A stretch of 64,000 bases of DNA from a virus. Below, piece by piece: positions 18,131 through 26,604 of the stretch. The DNA lies in IMG/VR virus record IMGVR_UViG_3300032783_000063, positions 1-64,000 of that record; one strand, written 5' to 3'. The number at the start of each line of letters is the position of its first letter. The stretch's first letter is position 1. The position numbers and the translations under genes were made by a program. The notes under the pieces are model-generated. The model did no database searches, had not been told where the DNA came from, and worked only from the letters and a program-made list of their open reading frames with translations.

Positions 18131-18819
18131 GGCTTGACTCCGGTGAACATGCCCCGGTCTCCGGGGTGCCCGGAGTAGGCGTAGGAGCCCGTGGTGATGT
18201 CATCAAGGTAGTCGAACTGCCGGAAGACCAGCGGGAACCCGGCGCATCGGATCGCATCGCACAGGTCTGGGATAGCCAGCCAGAACGATCGCTGGTTCCC
18301 CCATGATCCCCACCGGCTGTCTGCGGCCGGATCGTCCTGATACCAGTGTCCGCGGCGGCCCTCGTTCTCCGTGCCGGGGCGGTCGGAGTAGTGGGTCTGG
18401 AGGATCAGCAGCCTGCGGGTGATCTTGCCGAGCATGTTCAGGAACGCTACCGGCCCGTCCAGGTGGTAGAGGAGGCCGCAGCAGAACACGGCGTCGAATC
18501 CGCCGTGCCGGTGCAGGTTCCGGGCGTCGTCCCGGACGAACCGCAGGTTCGGCAGATCCAGCGCTTCGGCGATCCGCTGGCAGTTGGCCATGTTGACGGC
18601 CCGGACCTCGACGCCGACTACGTCGTATCCGGCGCGGGCGAACTCGGCCGCATAGCCGCCTTCGAGGCAGCCGACGTCGGCGATCCTGCCGCCGCCGGGG
18701 AGCGCCAGTTTCAGGTCCCGCAGAGCGGCCTGGCAGATTCCCGTGTCTGCGGTCAGCGGCACGCCCGGAAGCGTCTCCGACCCGTCCGGCAGCCGGATGT
18801 TGTGCGCGGTGAATGCCAT
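18127..18819 (-). CDS. Class I SAM-dependent methyltransferase
   Basis: 230 residues; the ATG overlaps the upstream stop (TGATG). The Rossmann SAM motif is IADVGCLEGGYAAEFARAG, followed by VVGVEVRAVNMANC (acidic residue after strand 2), FVRDDARNL, and the post-motif FDAVFCCGLLYHLDGP. This is the layout of Methyltransf_23/11 small-molecule or sugar methyltransferases. Flanked by GT2 genes, it may methylate a sugar hydroxyl or terminal residue of the glycan built by the neighbours (inference). The C-terminal third (GHWYQDDPAADSRWGSWG) could form the acceptor pocket. Confidence 0.78.
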   Translation of the reverse strand: MAFTAHNIRLPDGSETLPGVPLTADTGICQAALRDLKLALPGGGRIADVGCLEGGYAAEFARAGYDVVGVEVRAVNMANCQRIAEALDLPNLRFVRDDARNLHRHGGFDAVFCCGLLYHLDGPVAFLNMLGKITRRLLILQTHYSDRPGTENEGRRGHWYQDDPAADSRWGSWGNQRSFWLAIPDLCDAIRCAGFPLVFRQFDYLDDITTGSYAYSGHPGDRGMFTGVKP

Positions 18820-19478
18820 CAGAAACGTACTTCGCGGGTTATAGGTGGCGATGGGTATTTACAGTCTCGGTAGTAGTAATCTGCGGTAATTTGCGGGTCG
18901 CATGCCCATGTCACCCCGGCTTTCATCCAGCGCTCTACCAGATCCCAGTCATCGGCAGGCACCCCTGTCTGCCACGTCGCTACGTCCAGGATTTCGCGGC
19001 GGTGCAGGATCGCGGACGTGTCGATCCCCCCGAACATCGGCGGATCGGAGCCGACGATCACTGACCGGTGCGCGTGATGCATCTCGATCCGCGAATACGC
19101 GAACCCGGCTTCCGGGTGGTCCCGCAGTAGCCTGGCGAGGCGGTGCAGGTGAGCGGGCCGGAACGTATTGTCGTCGTCCAGCCACGCAACTAAGCTGCCC
19201 GTGGCGAGCTGGACGCCGCGGAGCTTGGCCCGGTACCCCCAGCGGATGGCCGGGTCATGGCTGGCGAGCTCGCCGAGGACCAGGGACACCCTGCGGCCGG
19301 GCCGCCCGGATCTGATCATCGCGGCGGCGAGGCCCGGGTCGGGGCCGTCGGACACGATCACATGCTCGATCTCGCCGGGATAGGTCTGGTTCCGGACCGA
19401 TGGCATGCACGTGGTAGTCAGTTCCGCGTGCCTCTGCCACGTCGGCGTGATCACCGAGATGAGAGGCCAGCCGCCCAT
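18819..19478 (-). CDS. GT2 family glycosyltransferase
   Basis: 219 residues; ATG 19476-19478 overlaps the preceding TGA (TGATG). It carries PLISVITPTWQRHAELT, IEHVIVSDGPDPGLA, LVAWLDDDNTFRPAHL (DDD metal site) and ADDWDLVERWMKAG. It is related to the GT2 genes at 14230 and 26605, the three sharing order and spacing of motifs. A cytoplasmic transferase is expected, as no membrane segment is seen. It is part of the run placed directly after the giant beta-helix fibre. Confidence 0.85.
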   Translation of the reverse strand: MGGWPLISVITPTWQRHAELTTTCMPSVRNQTYPGEIEHVIVSDGPDPGLAAAMIRSGRPGRRVSLVLGELASHDPAIRWGYRAKLRGVQLATGSLVAWLDDDNTFRPAHLHRLARLLRDHPEAGFAYSRIEMHHAHRSVIVGSDPPMFGGIDTSAILHRREILDVATWQTGVPADDWDLVERWMKAGVTWACDPQITADYYYRDCKYPSPPITREVRF

Positions 19479-19789
19479 CAGGCGGGGCTGCTGTCGAAAA
19501 TGTATGCGGCGGCCGGGTGTGCCTTGCAGTCTTCGCACCACGGCGTGGCGGCGGCCGGGACTGGTCTGCGGCCACGGTGATCCTCGGCGGGGTGGCACGG
19601 GTTGAGCCGGTGCTCAGGGTGGATCTCCGTAGTCATATGGGAGTGCCAGACGACGGCCCCGGCGTGGTGCAGCACATCACCGGTAACAGGATTGATGACA
19701 GGCTCGGTGGTGATGCAGTCAATCACTTGACAGTTGTCGTGGCCATGACGGCAGGGACCGCCAGGCTGGATGCGCTGGATGAAGGCCAT
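19478..19789 (-). CDS. Small Cys/His-rich protein
   Basis: 103 residues, starting at ATG 19787-19789 in a TGATG overlap with the fibre gene and ending in another TGATG overlap with a GT2 gene. Many Cys and His residues are visible (CRHGHDNC, VIDCITTEPV, VLHHAGAVVWHSH, WCEDCKAH), suggesting zinc binding. The tight coupling between fibre and glycosyltransferase suggests a role with one of them, but no family is recognised. Confidence 0.6.
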   Translation of the reverse strand: MAFIQRIQPGGPCRHGHDNCQVIDCITTEPVINPVTGDVLHHAGAVVWHSHMTTEIHPEHRLNPCHPAEDHRGRRPVPAAATPWCEDCKAHPAAAYIFDSSPA

Positions 19790-22700
19790 CAGGTGATCCC
19801 GTACATGACTGCCTGGCAGTAAGCACCTGTCGATACCAGCGCCGGGGGGCTGAGCAGAGGATGACCTCCGGTGGTTACCGTCAGACCGCCCGTGGCGTAT
19901 GTGACCGGGCTGGAGATTGTGTAACTGGTGTTGGCGACGGCATTGGTGATGGTGGTCCTGGGCGGGATGACCTGGACGCCGACGAGAAGGGTGTCGGTGC
20001 CGGCGCTGTTCCCGGCCGGGTTCTGGGAGAGCGTGTAGCCGGTGCCTGCCTGGACGGCGATGATGATGGTCCCTGCCGTGATGTTCCCGGGCGTGGTGGC
20101 ATCGGTGACGACCGCGCCGACGTCGGCGGCAACGGCGGATGGAACCCCGGTTACCGTGGCAGTGCTCGTGCTGAACGTGCATGCGGGGCAGCTGCGGGCC
20201 GGGTTGGGGCCGCATGGACCAATCAGCAGGTTCTGGGCAGCGCTGGCCTGGCCGGTGGCCTGCGCAGGGGAGGTCGTGAAGGTAGACGGCGACCCGGGAG
20301 TGACAGTATCTATCACTGTGCCCGGGGTGAAATTCGCCGGGGTTGTCTTGTTGAAGACTGTCGCGCCGACGTCAGTTGCCAGAACGGCAGCGTCGGTTAT
20401 CGCGCCGGTGGATGGTACGGTGCAACTGGTGTCACTGCGGGCTGTCGCGGCGATGATGCCCCGTCCGATATTGGCAACTGCCGCGCTGGGACACAGGATG
20501 ATGTTCTGGCTGGGCGACGCCTGGGCCGTGCAGCCGAGGCTGCCGGATCCGTTAGCGCACCAGACGAGCCCGGTCATGATGTTGTTCCCGCCAGAGAACG
20601 CGGAGACGGAAATAGTCTGGTTGTCGAATGATATGGCCAGCCAGTCGGCCAGCTGCGGTATGCAGCTCGCCCCGAGAGGTATTACCGGCTGACCCGCTGC
20701 CGGGCACGGTATATTACCGCTGGTCGCGTTGAGGTACATGCCGCCGTTCGGCTTGGCGTTCAGACCTGACCCGCTGTTCTTGTAATAGGCAACAGAGATA
20801 TTCCCGTAGGAAACGGCCACTGACTCGATGACGATATTAGCGGAACTGTACCCGGCTGACTTGAGCCGCGTGTAGGCCGCCGCCATGAAGCTGATAGGCG
20901 ACGCGGAAGTCCAGGACATGACTGAGCTGAAATTAGAATTGAACCCGTTCTGCAGCGGGTCGTTGGCGCTGGCGTAGCCGCTGGACGGGCCGACCTGAGC
21001 CCATGCGGATGTGCCACCGCCCGTCCCGGCCGTGGTGCAGATCCAGATGAGCCCGGTCTGGTCAATGACGAAATCGCCGGCCAGGTACGTTCCCGACCGG
21101 GGGGCGCCGCCCGCCGTCGCTCCCGCATACCGGCTGGCTGCGGTAGCCCCCGGCAGCCCTGCCGGAGCGTAGTCAGGGAGACTCTGGCCTGCCTGCGCCC
21201 AGGTGGCAAGAGTTCCGGTCCCGCCCGTGGTGCAGATCCAGATGAACCCGGTCTGGTCAATGACGAAATCGCCGGCCAGGTAGGTTCCCGACGTCGGCTT
21301 GCCGCTGACAGTCGCGCCGACAAAGCGGCTCCCGGCACCGGCCCCCGTTATCATGCTCCCGCCGCTGGCCGCGACAAGGCCAGCGGCAGCGAACGCCTGC
21401 GCGCTTGCGACCTCCTGGAAATTAGGCCCGGTTCCGCAGTTGATGATGGTGGTCTGCTGCAGCGGCACGTTGAGCAGCGGCTGCAGCCCCCAGTTGCCGA
21501 CCGTGTCGAGCAGCAGGCCCGTGGTACTGCTGTCTGCGTAGACGTGGAAGTAGACGCCGGCGCCGAGATTGTGCGTAAGCTGACCGGATTGCCGGACTAT
21601 TATGTTGCGGCAGGGAGTGCCAGCTGTACTTTTGGTGAACTGGAATGCGTTTCCCGTCCACGAGCTGGCGTCCCAGCCGCGGACGTGCTCTATGGTAACA
21701 CTGAATCCGGCTGCTATGTTGATCAGCCCTGCGGGGGCCAGCTCAACGACGATGTTCCGGAATAGCATATCCTGTGCGTATCCGGCTGCATTCTGCATGT
21801 CAAAGTTAAAGAATGGCACAAAGTTATTGTTGCCAAAATATCCGGTGTCCAGATCTTGCCAGGAGCAGGATGTGACGCCTACCTGCAGTGAGTTCCAGGC
21901 GGAATTAGTGGCCAGCGCGGAGCCGTAAATACGGCATTCGCCGTACACCACGAGATCAATAGCGGTGCCGCCGAATTCCGACCAGACGCTGTGTGCCGGA
22001 TTATCCTGCTGAGCCTGGACGCCGCAGATGCGGAACTTGGACAGCCCGACGTTGCCGCCCAGGGTGAAGGTGGCAGTGCCTGCGGCGCTGTCGGTGGCAG
22101 GCTTGCTCAGCACGTATCCGGGGCCGGCGTCTCCGGGTGTTATGTAAGAAGAGATAACCGTGGACGCCTGTATGTTAGTTCCGCTGATCGGGGCGCCGAC
22201 GTCGGTGGAGACCGCCGACGGGTCATATACAGTGGCTGAGCCGTTACTGGTCGTGCAGCCGGTATCGGCGCGCCGTGTGATATCCCATACGTGACCGGTA
22301 ACCGGTGCGATCGTGACTGATCCGCCGTTGATGCTGCCGGCTCCGGTGATGCTGAGCATGGGGGCCTGCCCTGGCGCAGGCGCATATGCCTGATTGTTGA
22401 AAAGCACCAGGTAAGCAGTCCCGGCCGGGACGGGAAACGTGTACGGGCCGCCGGCCACTCCCGTCAGCGTGGCAGTGCCTGTTGCTGTCGTCGGAGACGG
22501 GTAGCCGACAGATGCGGTGAAGGAAACACTTGCGCTTGACGCCGCCTGCGCAGACGACAGGGATACTGTTCCGGTGCCTGACGGCGAGACGGCCCCCGTA
22601 ACACCCTTCCCCGAAGCATACAGGAAACAATGCTCAAAAGTAATGTCGTGAGTGTTCTTGTACATGGTGAAGAGACTCGACACGGAATTTATGATCGAGC

Positions 22701-23355
22701 CGCCGGCGCCGCTGCTGCTGTTCGGCCCGTCGATGTTCGAGCCGCGGACATGCATGCCGCTGTACATGGAGATCGGAGTCGACGTCCTGAAGCCTCTGTT
22801 GCCGAGATCCACGATGCCGGACGCAGCCTGTGCGGCGGCGAAGCACGCGTGGACAGGAACGTCGTCATCAGTAACGCCGTCGCCGGCGGCACCGAACGAC
22901 ATCGGGCTGAAGATGCCCTGGGTGGCGTTGACGGCAAGCGGAACACCGGTGAACGCCCCGGCGGAAACGACCTGGCGGACGGTGAACCCTGCGGCGTGAG
23001 CGACAGGAACAGACGCCAAAGCGCCGCGGATCACCGTCCACGTCACGCCGGATACGTCCGTGACCGCAACCATCTCGGAAGACAGCACCGGATCCCCGGC
23101 ATAGAACGGGTTCCCTGCAGACGGGACCGGGAACCCGTCCGACGATGCGACAGTCCACGTCTCGGTGCTGCCTGGCGCAGGCGCGCCGGTGCCTCCGGCG
23201 GTCACCGTGGTCGTGGCGAGCAGATTCCCGGCGGTGATCTTCTTGGTGGTCCCGGACCCGGCCATGGAGAAGTCGCTGGTGTCGACCACCGGGAACAGGT
23301 CACCGGGCTGCAGGCTGGACCCGGCCAGCGCCCCGTATTCGCTGATCTTGCCCAT
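19789..23355 (-). CDS. Giant fibre/beta-helix protein
   Basis: 1188 residues with ATG preceded by TAGGAG. Residues 1-48 (MGKISEYGALAGS, GDLFPVVDTSD, TTKKITAGNLL) match the anchoring module of the two other fibres. A beta-helix follows from about residue 130 (FGAAGDGVTDDDVPVHACFAAA, a pectate-lyase-3 type entry). Two similar 65-70 residue units lie near residues 690-790 (GTYLAGDFVIDQTG twice). Degenerate S-x-V-T-D-x-G-A repeats fill the C-terminal 250 residues. It starts the post-capsid fibre/glycosylation block. The three-domain layout fits a long tail or head fibre; location on the virion is not visible. Confidence 0.7.
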   Translation of the reverse strand: MGKISEYGALAGSSLQPGDLFPVVDTSDFSMAGSGTTKKITAGNLLATTTVTAGGTGAPAPGSTETWTVASSDGFPVPSAGNPFYAGDPVLSSEMVAVTDVSGVTWTVIRGALASVPVAHAAGFTVRQVVSAGAFTGVPLAVNATQGIFSPMSFGAAGDGVTDDDVPVHACFAAAQAASGIVDLGNRGFRTSTPISMYSGMHVRGSNIDGPNSSSGAGGSIINSVSSLFTMYKNTHDITFEHCFLYASGKGVTGAVSPSGTGTVSLSSAQAASSASVSFTASVGYPSPTTATGTATLTGVAGGPYTFPVPAGTAYLVLFNNQAYAPAPGQAPMLSITGAGSINGGSVTIAPVTGHVWDITRRADTGCTTSNGSATVYDPSAVSTDVGAPISGTNIQASTVISSYITPGDAGPGYVLSKPATDSAAGTATFTLGGNVGLSKFRICGVQAQQDNPAHSVWSEFGGTAIDLVVYGECRIYGSALATNSAWNSLQVGVTSCSWQDLDTGYFGNNNFVPFFNFDMQNAAGYAQDMLFRNIVVELAPAGLINIAAGFSVTIEHVRGWDASSWTGNAFQFTKSTAGTPCRNIIVRQSGQLTHNLGAGVYFHVYADSSTTGLLLDTVGNWGLQPLLNVPLQQTTIINCGTGPNFQEVASAQAFAAAGLVAASGGSMITGAGAGSRFVGATVSGKPTSGTYLAGDFVIDQTGFIWICTTGGTGTLATWAQAGQSLPDYAPAGLPGATAASRYAGATAGGAPRSGTYLAGDFVIDQTGLIWICTTAGTGGGTSAWAQVGPSSGYASANDPLQNGFNSNFSSVMSWTSASPISFMAAAYTRLKSAGYSSANIVIESVAVSYGNISVAYYKNSGSGLNAKPNGGMYLNATSGNIPCPAAGQPVIPLGASCIPQLADWLAISFDNQTISVSAFSGGNNIMTGLVWCANGSGSLGCTAQASPSQNIILCPSAAVANIGRGIIAATARSDTSCTVPSTGAITDAAVLATDVGATVFNKTTPANFTPGTVIDTVTPGSPSTFTTSPAQATGQASAAQNLLIGPCGPNPARSCPACTFSTSTATVTGVPSAVAADVGAVVTDATTPGNITAGTIIIAVQAGTGYTLSQNPAGNSAGTDTLLVGVQVIPPRTTITNAVANTSYTISSPVTYATGGLTVTTGGHPLLSPPALVSTGAYCQAVMYGIT
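21031..21292 (-). repeat. 67-bp direct repeat inside the fibre gene
   Basis: The segments 21031-21097 and 21226-21292 are near-identical, differing at about two positions. They encode the two GTYLAGDFVIDQTG units of the fibre, so this is a recent internal duplication within coding sequence and a possible site of unit gain or loss. Confidence 0.85.
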
Positions 23356-23364
23356 CGTGGTCTC

Positions 23365-23928
23365 CTAACGCCCTGCTGCCGCCCTGGCAGCGGCAGCGGC
23401 GTAGATCCCCATGCTGCCGATAATCTTGTCCGGCTCGCCAAGGATCTCGTCCAGCGCCGGGGCAACCTCACGGCAGCAACAGCGTTCCTCCCTGTCGTGA
23501 CAGGCCAGGGTGCCGCCTGCGGCGAGGAGCGGCAGGGCAAGGTTCACGTCAGCCCCGACCTGCGTCCCGGCGTGGTCGCCGTCGATGAAGATAAACCCGA
23601 ACCGGGTCCCGGCTGCAGCCATCCCCGGTAGAACATCCTGGCTGGCATGGCGGAGGATGGTCACCTTACCTGCCGCCCCGGCGAGGAGCAGGTTAGCGGT
23701 CATCACCGGCAGCGAGTCCAGCCAATCATGCGGATCCACTGCGGTGACCGACCGGGCACCCCCGAGAGCCATCACGATCGCCGAGTACCCGAACGCTGAG
23801 CCGATCTCCAGGACATCCTGGTCTTTCGCCATCCGGGCAAGCGCGGCGGCTTCTTCCGGGAGGACCGAGGTCGGGATGGTCTGCGGATGCAGGCCGCCGA
23901 CCGGCTGTTCCTGCCACGCCAGATGCAT
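23365..23928 (-). CDS. Class I SAM methyltransferase (Methyltransf_24-like)
   Basis: 187 residues; ATG 23926-23928 is two bases after the upstream stop. It has motif I VLEIGSAFGYSAIVMA, motif II SVTAVDPHDW, and the FGFIFIDGDHAG segment that marks the methyltransferase-24 / TylF-like group, where the Asp-His pair sits near the metal or SAM. A CCCR cluster follows at about residue 150. It lies between the Gly/Pro-rich capsid-associated genes and the large fibre. A sugar or small-molecule O-methyltransferase acting with the glycosyltransferases is plausible; a peptide substrate is also possible. Confidence 0.75.
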   Translation of the reverse strand: MHLAWQEQPVGGLHPQTIPTSVLPEEAAALARMAKDQDVLEIGSAFGYSAIVMALGGARSVTAVDPHDWLDSLPVMTANLLLAGAAGKVTILRHASQDVLPGMAAAGTRFGFIFIDGDHAGTQVGADVNLALPLLAAGGTLACHDREERCCCREVAPALDEILGEPDKIIGSMGIYAAAAARAAAGR

Positions 23929-23930
23929 GC

Positions 23931-24293
23931 TTACCCGGCGGCGGGGGTTTTCGTCCAGGTGAACCGGGACGGCCCCGAACTCCCCGCACCCGGGTTCCCG
24001 GCGCCCTGCAGGCCGCCGGGCTGAATGCCCTGCGTCCACCCGCCCGAGGGCGCGGCGGGCCCGGCGGCGGGGCTCTTGCCGCCGTCTTTCCCTATCAGGG
24101 TGGACACCGGCGCCGGGGCGCCTGGCGGCAGGACCGGCAGCGGCAAGACCTCCGGGCCCGCGCCAGGATCACCCGGCGACGGGCTCGAGATCGGCACCGA
24201 CCCGGACCCGGACTGGCCGAGATCGCCGTGGACCTCGCCGCCCGCGCTCATCGAGGACGGGACCAGCGGCGGGGCGGTCAGGTGCTGCACCAT
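23931..24293 (-). CDS. Gly/Pro-rich small protein
   Basis: 120 residues, low complexity, rich in Gly, Pro and Ser (SGSGSVPISSPSPGDPGAG, VLPLPVLPPGAPAPVS). It ends RFTWTKTPAAG. It is coupled to both neighbours and is one of three such genes directly after the major capsid protein. It may be a virion decoration or linker. No fold or motif is recognised. Confidence 0.5.
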   Translation of the reverse strand: MVQHLTAPPLVPSSMSAGGEVHGDLGQSGSGSVPISSPSPGDPGAGPEVLPLPVLPPGAPAPVSTLIGKDGGKSPAAGPAAPSGGWTQGIQPGGLQGAGNPGAGSSGPSRFTWTKTPAAG

Positions 24294-24499
24294 CAGGTCT
24301 GCCTGAACGGGCCGGAGTCGCCGTCAAGATACGGATAGTCCGCAGTCTTCATGAACCCGGCGTTGTTGGTGCCGCCAGGGTCGGTCGGCTGCGGCCGGTC
24401 CACGTCCTGCGCGCCGCCGTAGTTCACCGGATCGCTGCGGTCCGGCATGCCGGCCACCGCGCCCTGCCGGACACCGGAACCGCCGGGAAACGTAGCCAT
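24293..24499 (-). CDS. Small Gly/Pro/Asp-rich protein
   Basis: 68 residues (MATFPGGSGVRQGAVAG ... YPYLDGDSGPFRQT) in a tight run after the capsid gene. ATG is one base before the upstream gene's end. Tyr/Asp-rich C-terminal end; no family recognised. The position suggests a capsid-associated accessory. Confidence 0.5.
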   Translation of the reverse strand: MATFPGGSGVRQGAVAGMPDRSDPVNYGGAQDVDRPQPTDPGGTNNAGFMKTADYPYLDGDSGPFRQT

Positions 24500-25024
24500 C
24501 TACCGCTGTCCTTTCTTCCAGCCGCCGACCATGATGTTCCCCTGCCCCGCCCCGTCAGAAGTGGGGTAGAACCCGCCCTCGACGAGGGGCCGCGCCGGCG
24601 GGTACGTCCCCGCCGGGGCGGTCGAGTCCGGGCCGACCACCGCGGACACGACATAGTTGCCGGTGCCGCCGCCGGGCTTGCCGTACACGGCGTTCGGGTC
24701 GGTGACCTGGATGGTCATGCCGGGCTGCTGGATCTGCCCGGCCGGCGCCCCGCCGGACCCGGGCGCGCCCGTGCCGCCCAGCGGCGTCCCGGCCAGCGTG
24801 TCATTAGCCGGGTAAATTCCCGGCGGAGCCGTCGGGTCAGACGCCTCCCCGGCGACTGACGGCGAACCGCCCGCGCCAGTCGAGTAGGAAAGCGGGATGC
24901 CGAACGCCGACGCCGGGTCCTGGCCGGGCGCCAGCGTCGAGTCATTCGGGTTCGCGGGGACACCTGGCGCGGGGGCGAAGCCGTCCCCGGATTCGTCCGG
25001 GCCCCTGTACTTCAGGTCAGCCAT
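24500..25024 (-). CDS. Gly/Pro-rich capsid-associated protein with internal repeat
   Basis: About 174 residues; I take ATG 25022-25024 because GAGGAGC precedes it, though GTG at 25025-25027 is possible. It starts MADLKYRGPDESGDGF. Two similar units occur: DPTAPPGIYPANDTLAG (about residues 64-80) and DSTAPAGTYPPARPLVEG (about residues 133-150), sharing D-x-T-A-P-x-G-x-Y-P. The rest is Gly/Pro/Ala-rich linker. It is the first gene after the capsid gene and follows a strong hairpin at 25056-25095. A decoration or stabilising protein is a reasonable guess only. Confidence 0.55.
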   Translation of the reverse strand: MADLKYRGPDESGDGFAPAPGVPANPNDSTLAPGQDPASAFGIPLSYSTGAGGSPSVAGEASDPTAPPGIYPANDTLAGTPLGGTGAPGSGGAPAGQIQQPGMTIQVTDPNAVYGKPGGGTGNYVVSAVVGPDSTAPAGTYPPARPLVEGGFYPTSDGAGQGNIMVGGWKKGQR

Positions 25025-25055
25025 CACAGCTCCTCGCTGCCGGTTTCCGTTGGAC

Positions 25056-25095
25056 CGCGCCGGGCCGGGCGTTCACAGTCGCCCGGCCCGGCGCG
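25056..25095 (-). terminator. Perfect 16-bp hairpin after the capsid gene
   Basis: The arms 25056-25071 and 25080-25095 are perfectly complementary (CGCGCCGGGCCGGGCG), with an 8-base loop at 25072-25079. It lies 54 bases past the stop of the major capsid gene and before the next gene. There is no clear T-run, so it may act as an attenuator or mRNA 3' stabiliser, giving more capsid than downstream product. Confidence 0.75.
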
Positions 25096-25148
25096 CACCT
25101 TGACTGCAGGTGGCGGCAGCCAAGGAAGATACAGGCGTACAGGAAGGA

Positions 25149-26420
25149 TCAGGTACTTCCTCCCACGTAGTACTTCATGCAGTTGCCGGTCCGATCGACC
25201 AGGGTGCCGTCGCCCCTGATCACGGCCCGGAACGTCACCAGGTCAGTGTTGAACTGGTAATCATCGGACCGCTCGAACCGGACTGGGCCGACCAGCCGCA
25301 CGAAGAACTGGGCGAAGTCGCCGAACACCACCGACTTCGCTGACGTCGCCACCGCCGGCATGAACGGGTCCGCGACCAGCGGCTTGCCCAGCAGCAGGTC
25401 CGGGGACCCGAGGACCACCGACGGCTCCCAGATCGGCCGCAGGTTCGCGTCGAGCAGCAGCCGGAACCCGGCGATCGTCTTGTCCGCCGCCAGCCAGTAG
25501 CAGCTGCGGGACTGACGGTAAGGAGCGATAACGCTGTACTCCAGGTTCACCAGGTCCGAGTACTGCGGGGCGCCGGTCTTGCCGGTTGTGGTGCCGAGGA
25601 CACCCTGGCCTGCGTTCTTGAGCAGCCCGTCCGGCTTGGTGGTGCCCGTGCCGGTGATCAGGTCCGAGCCGAAAGCGTTCCCGATCGCCCGCCCCGACGA
25701 CATGGCCAGGTAGCCGACCAGGTCAACACCCGAGTCGTCGAGAAGCTCGCGGGCCACGGACAGGAGCACGCCGTACTTGTAGGCGCCGAGCGTGACGACG
25801 TCGAACTGCGGGTCAACCTCGTTGATGGAGCCGATCTGCCCAGTCAGCGCCGCCGTGGTGTGCGACGTGGTGCGGGGCACGGTCAGGTTCTCACCGCCGG
25901 CAGTGTTCAGGATCGTCGGCCCGGCCTGCAGCAGCCCCGACACCTCGATCAGGTGGCTTATGAGCTGGTCGTAGAAGTCCGTCGGGGTCAGCGCCCCGCC
26001 GGACGCAGCCGAGTAGGTCATCAGGGCCCGGTAGTTCACCGGCCCCCGGGCCGGGTCGTGGCGCAGTTCCAGCACCCGCGGCGATCCGGCGTCGCCGCGG
26101 AACCAGGCCCGGATCTCGCCGTCCGACCCGCCGCCGGGACTGGTTTCCGGCTGCCGCCACGCCGACTGCCGTTTCTTGTCGACGTCCTTGCCGACAATCG
26201 AGTTGAACGCCGCATCCGCGTCCTTCGACCGCTTCTCCGCCTCGAGGACGGCCTTGATGCGCTTGTCCAGGTTGTCGAGTTCCTCGTTCGCCGCGTCCCA
26301 GGAACCCTGCTCCTCGGCGGTCAGCGCCCGGTTCTCTTCCGTTGCCCGGTCGGCGATGGCTTTTGCCTGCTCCCAGACGTTCAGCCTGCGGTCACGCAGG
26401 GTCTTGGCCACTTCGGACAT
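25149..26420 (-). CDS. HK97-type major capsid protein
   Basis: 423 residues. It forms the icosahedral shell. The first about 95 residues are a charged coiled coil (MSEVAKTLRDRRLNVWEQAK, ELDNLDKRIKAVLEAEKRSK), the delta/scaffold domain removed by the prohead protease in this family. The rest has the HK97-fold signature order: LLQAGPTILNTAGG, a VPRTT stretch, FDVVTLGAYKYGVLLSVARELLDDS, VDLVGYLAMSSGRAIG, a NLEYSVIAPYRQS E-loop/P-domain region, and the end FRAVIRGDGTLVD. The protease gene lies upstream, separated only by a glycosyltransferase gene. Length and order fit the family well. Confidence 0.92.
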   Translation of the reverse strand: MSEVAKTLRDRRLNVWEQAKAIADRATEENRALTAEEQGSWDAANEELDNLDKRIKAVLEAEKRSKDADAAFNSIVGKDVDKKRQSAWRQPETSPGGGSDGEIRAWFRGDAGSPRVLELRHDPARGPVNYRALMTYSAASGGALTPTDFYDQLISHLIEVSGLLQAGPTILNTAGGENLTVPRTTSHTTAALTGQIGSINEVDPQFDVVTLGAYKYGVLLSVARELLDDSGVDLVGYLAMSSGRAIGNAFGSDLITGTGTTKPDGLLKNAGQGVLGTTTGKTGAPQYSDLVNLEYSVIAPYRQSRSCYWLAADKTIAGFRLLLDANLRPIWEPSVVLGSPDLLLGKPLVADPFMPAVATSAKSVVFGDFAQFFVRLVGPVRFERSDDYQFNTDLVTFRAVIRGDGTLVDRTGNCMKYYVGGST

Positions 26421-26604
26421 GTGACAGTTCTCCGTTTCAGTAGCGAGGTGTCCGAAACGGCGATCCAGCGCGGCCCTGTGTTGTGTCCCGGTGCCTGCCT
26501 CGCGGCCGGGAGTCCGTGCCAGTGATGCGTCCGTGTCACGCCTGTCCAGGTGGTGTCGAGCCGGCCTGGAGGCGCCGTGCGCGGGGTTGTGCTTGTTCTT
26601 CCGC

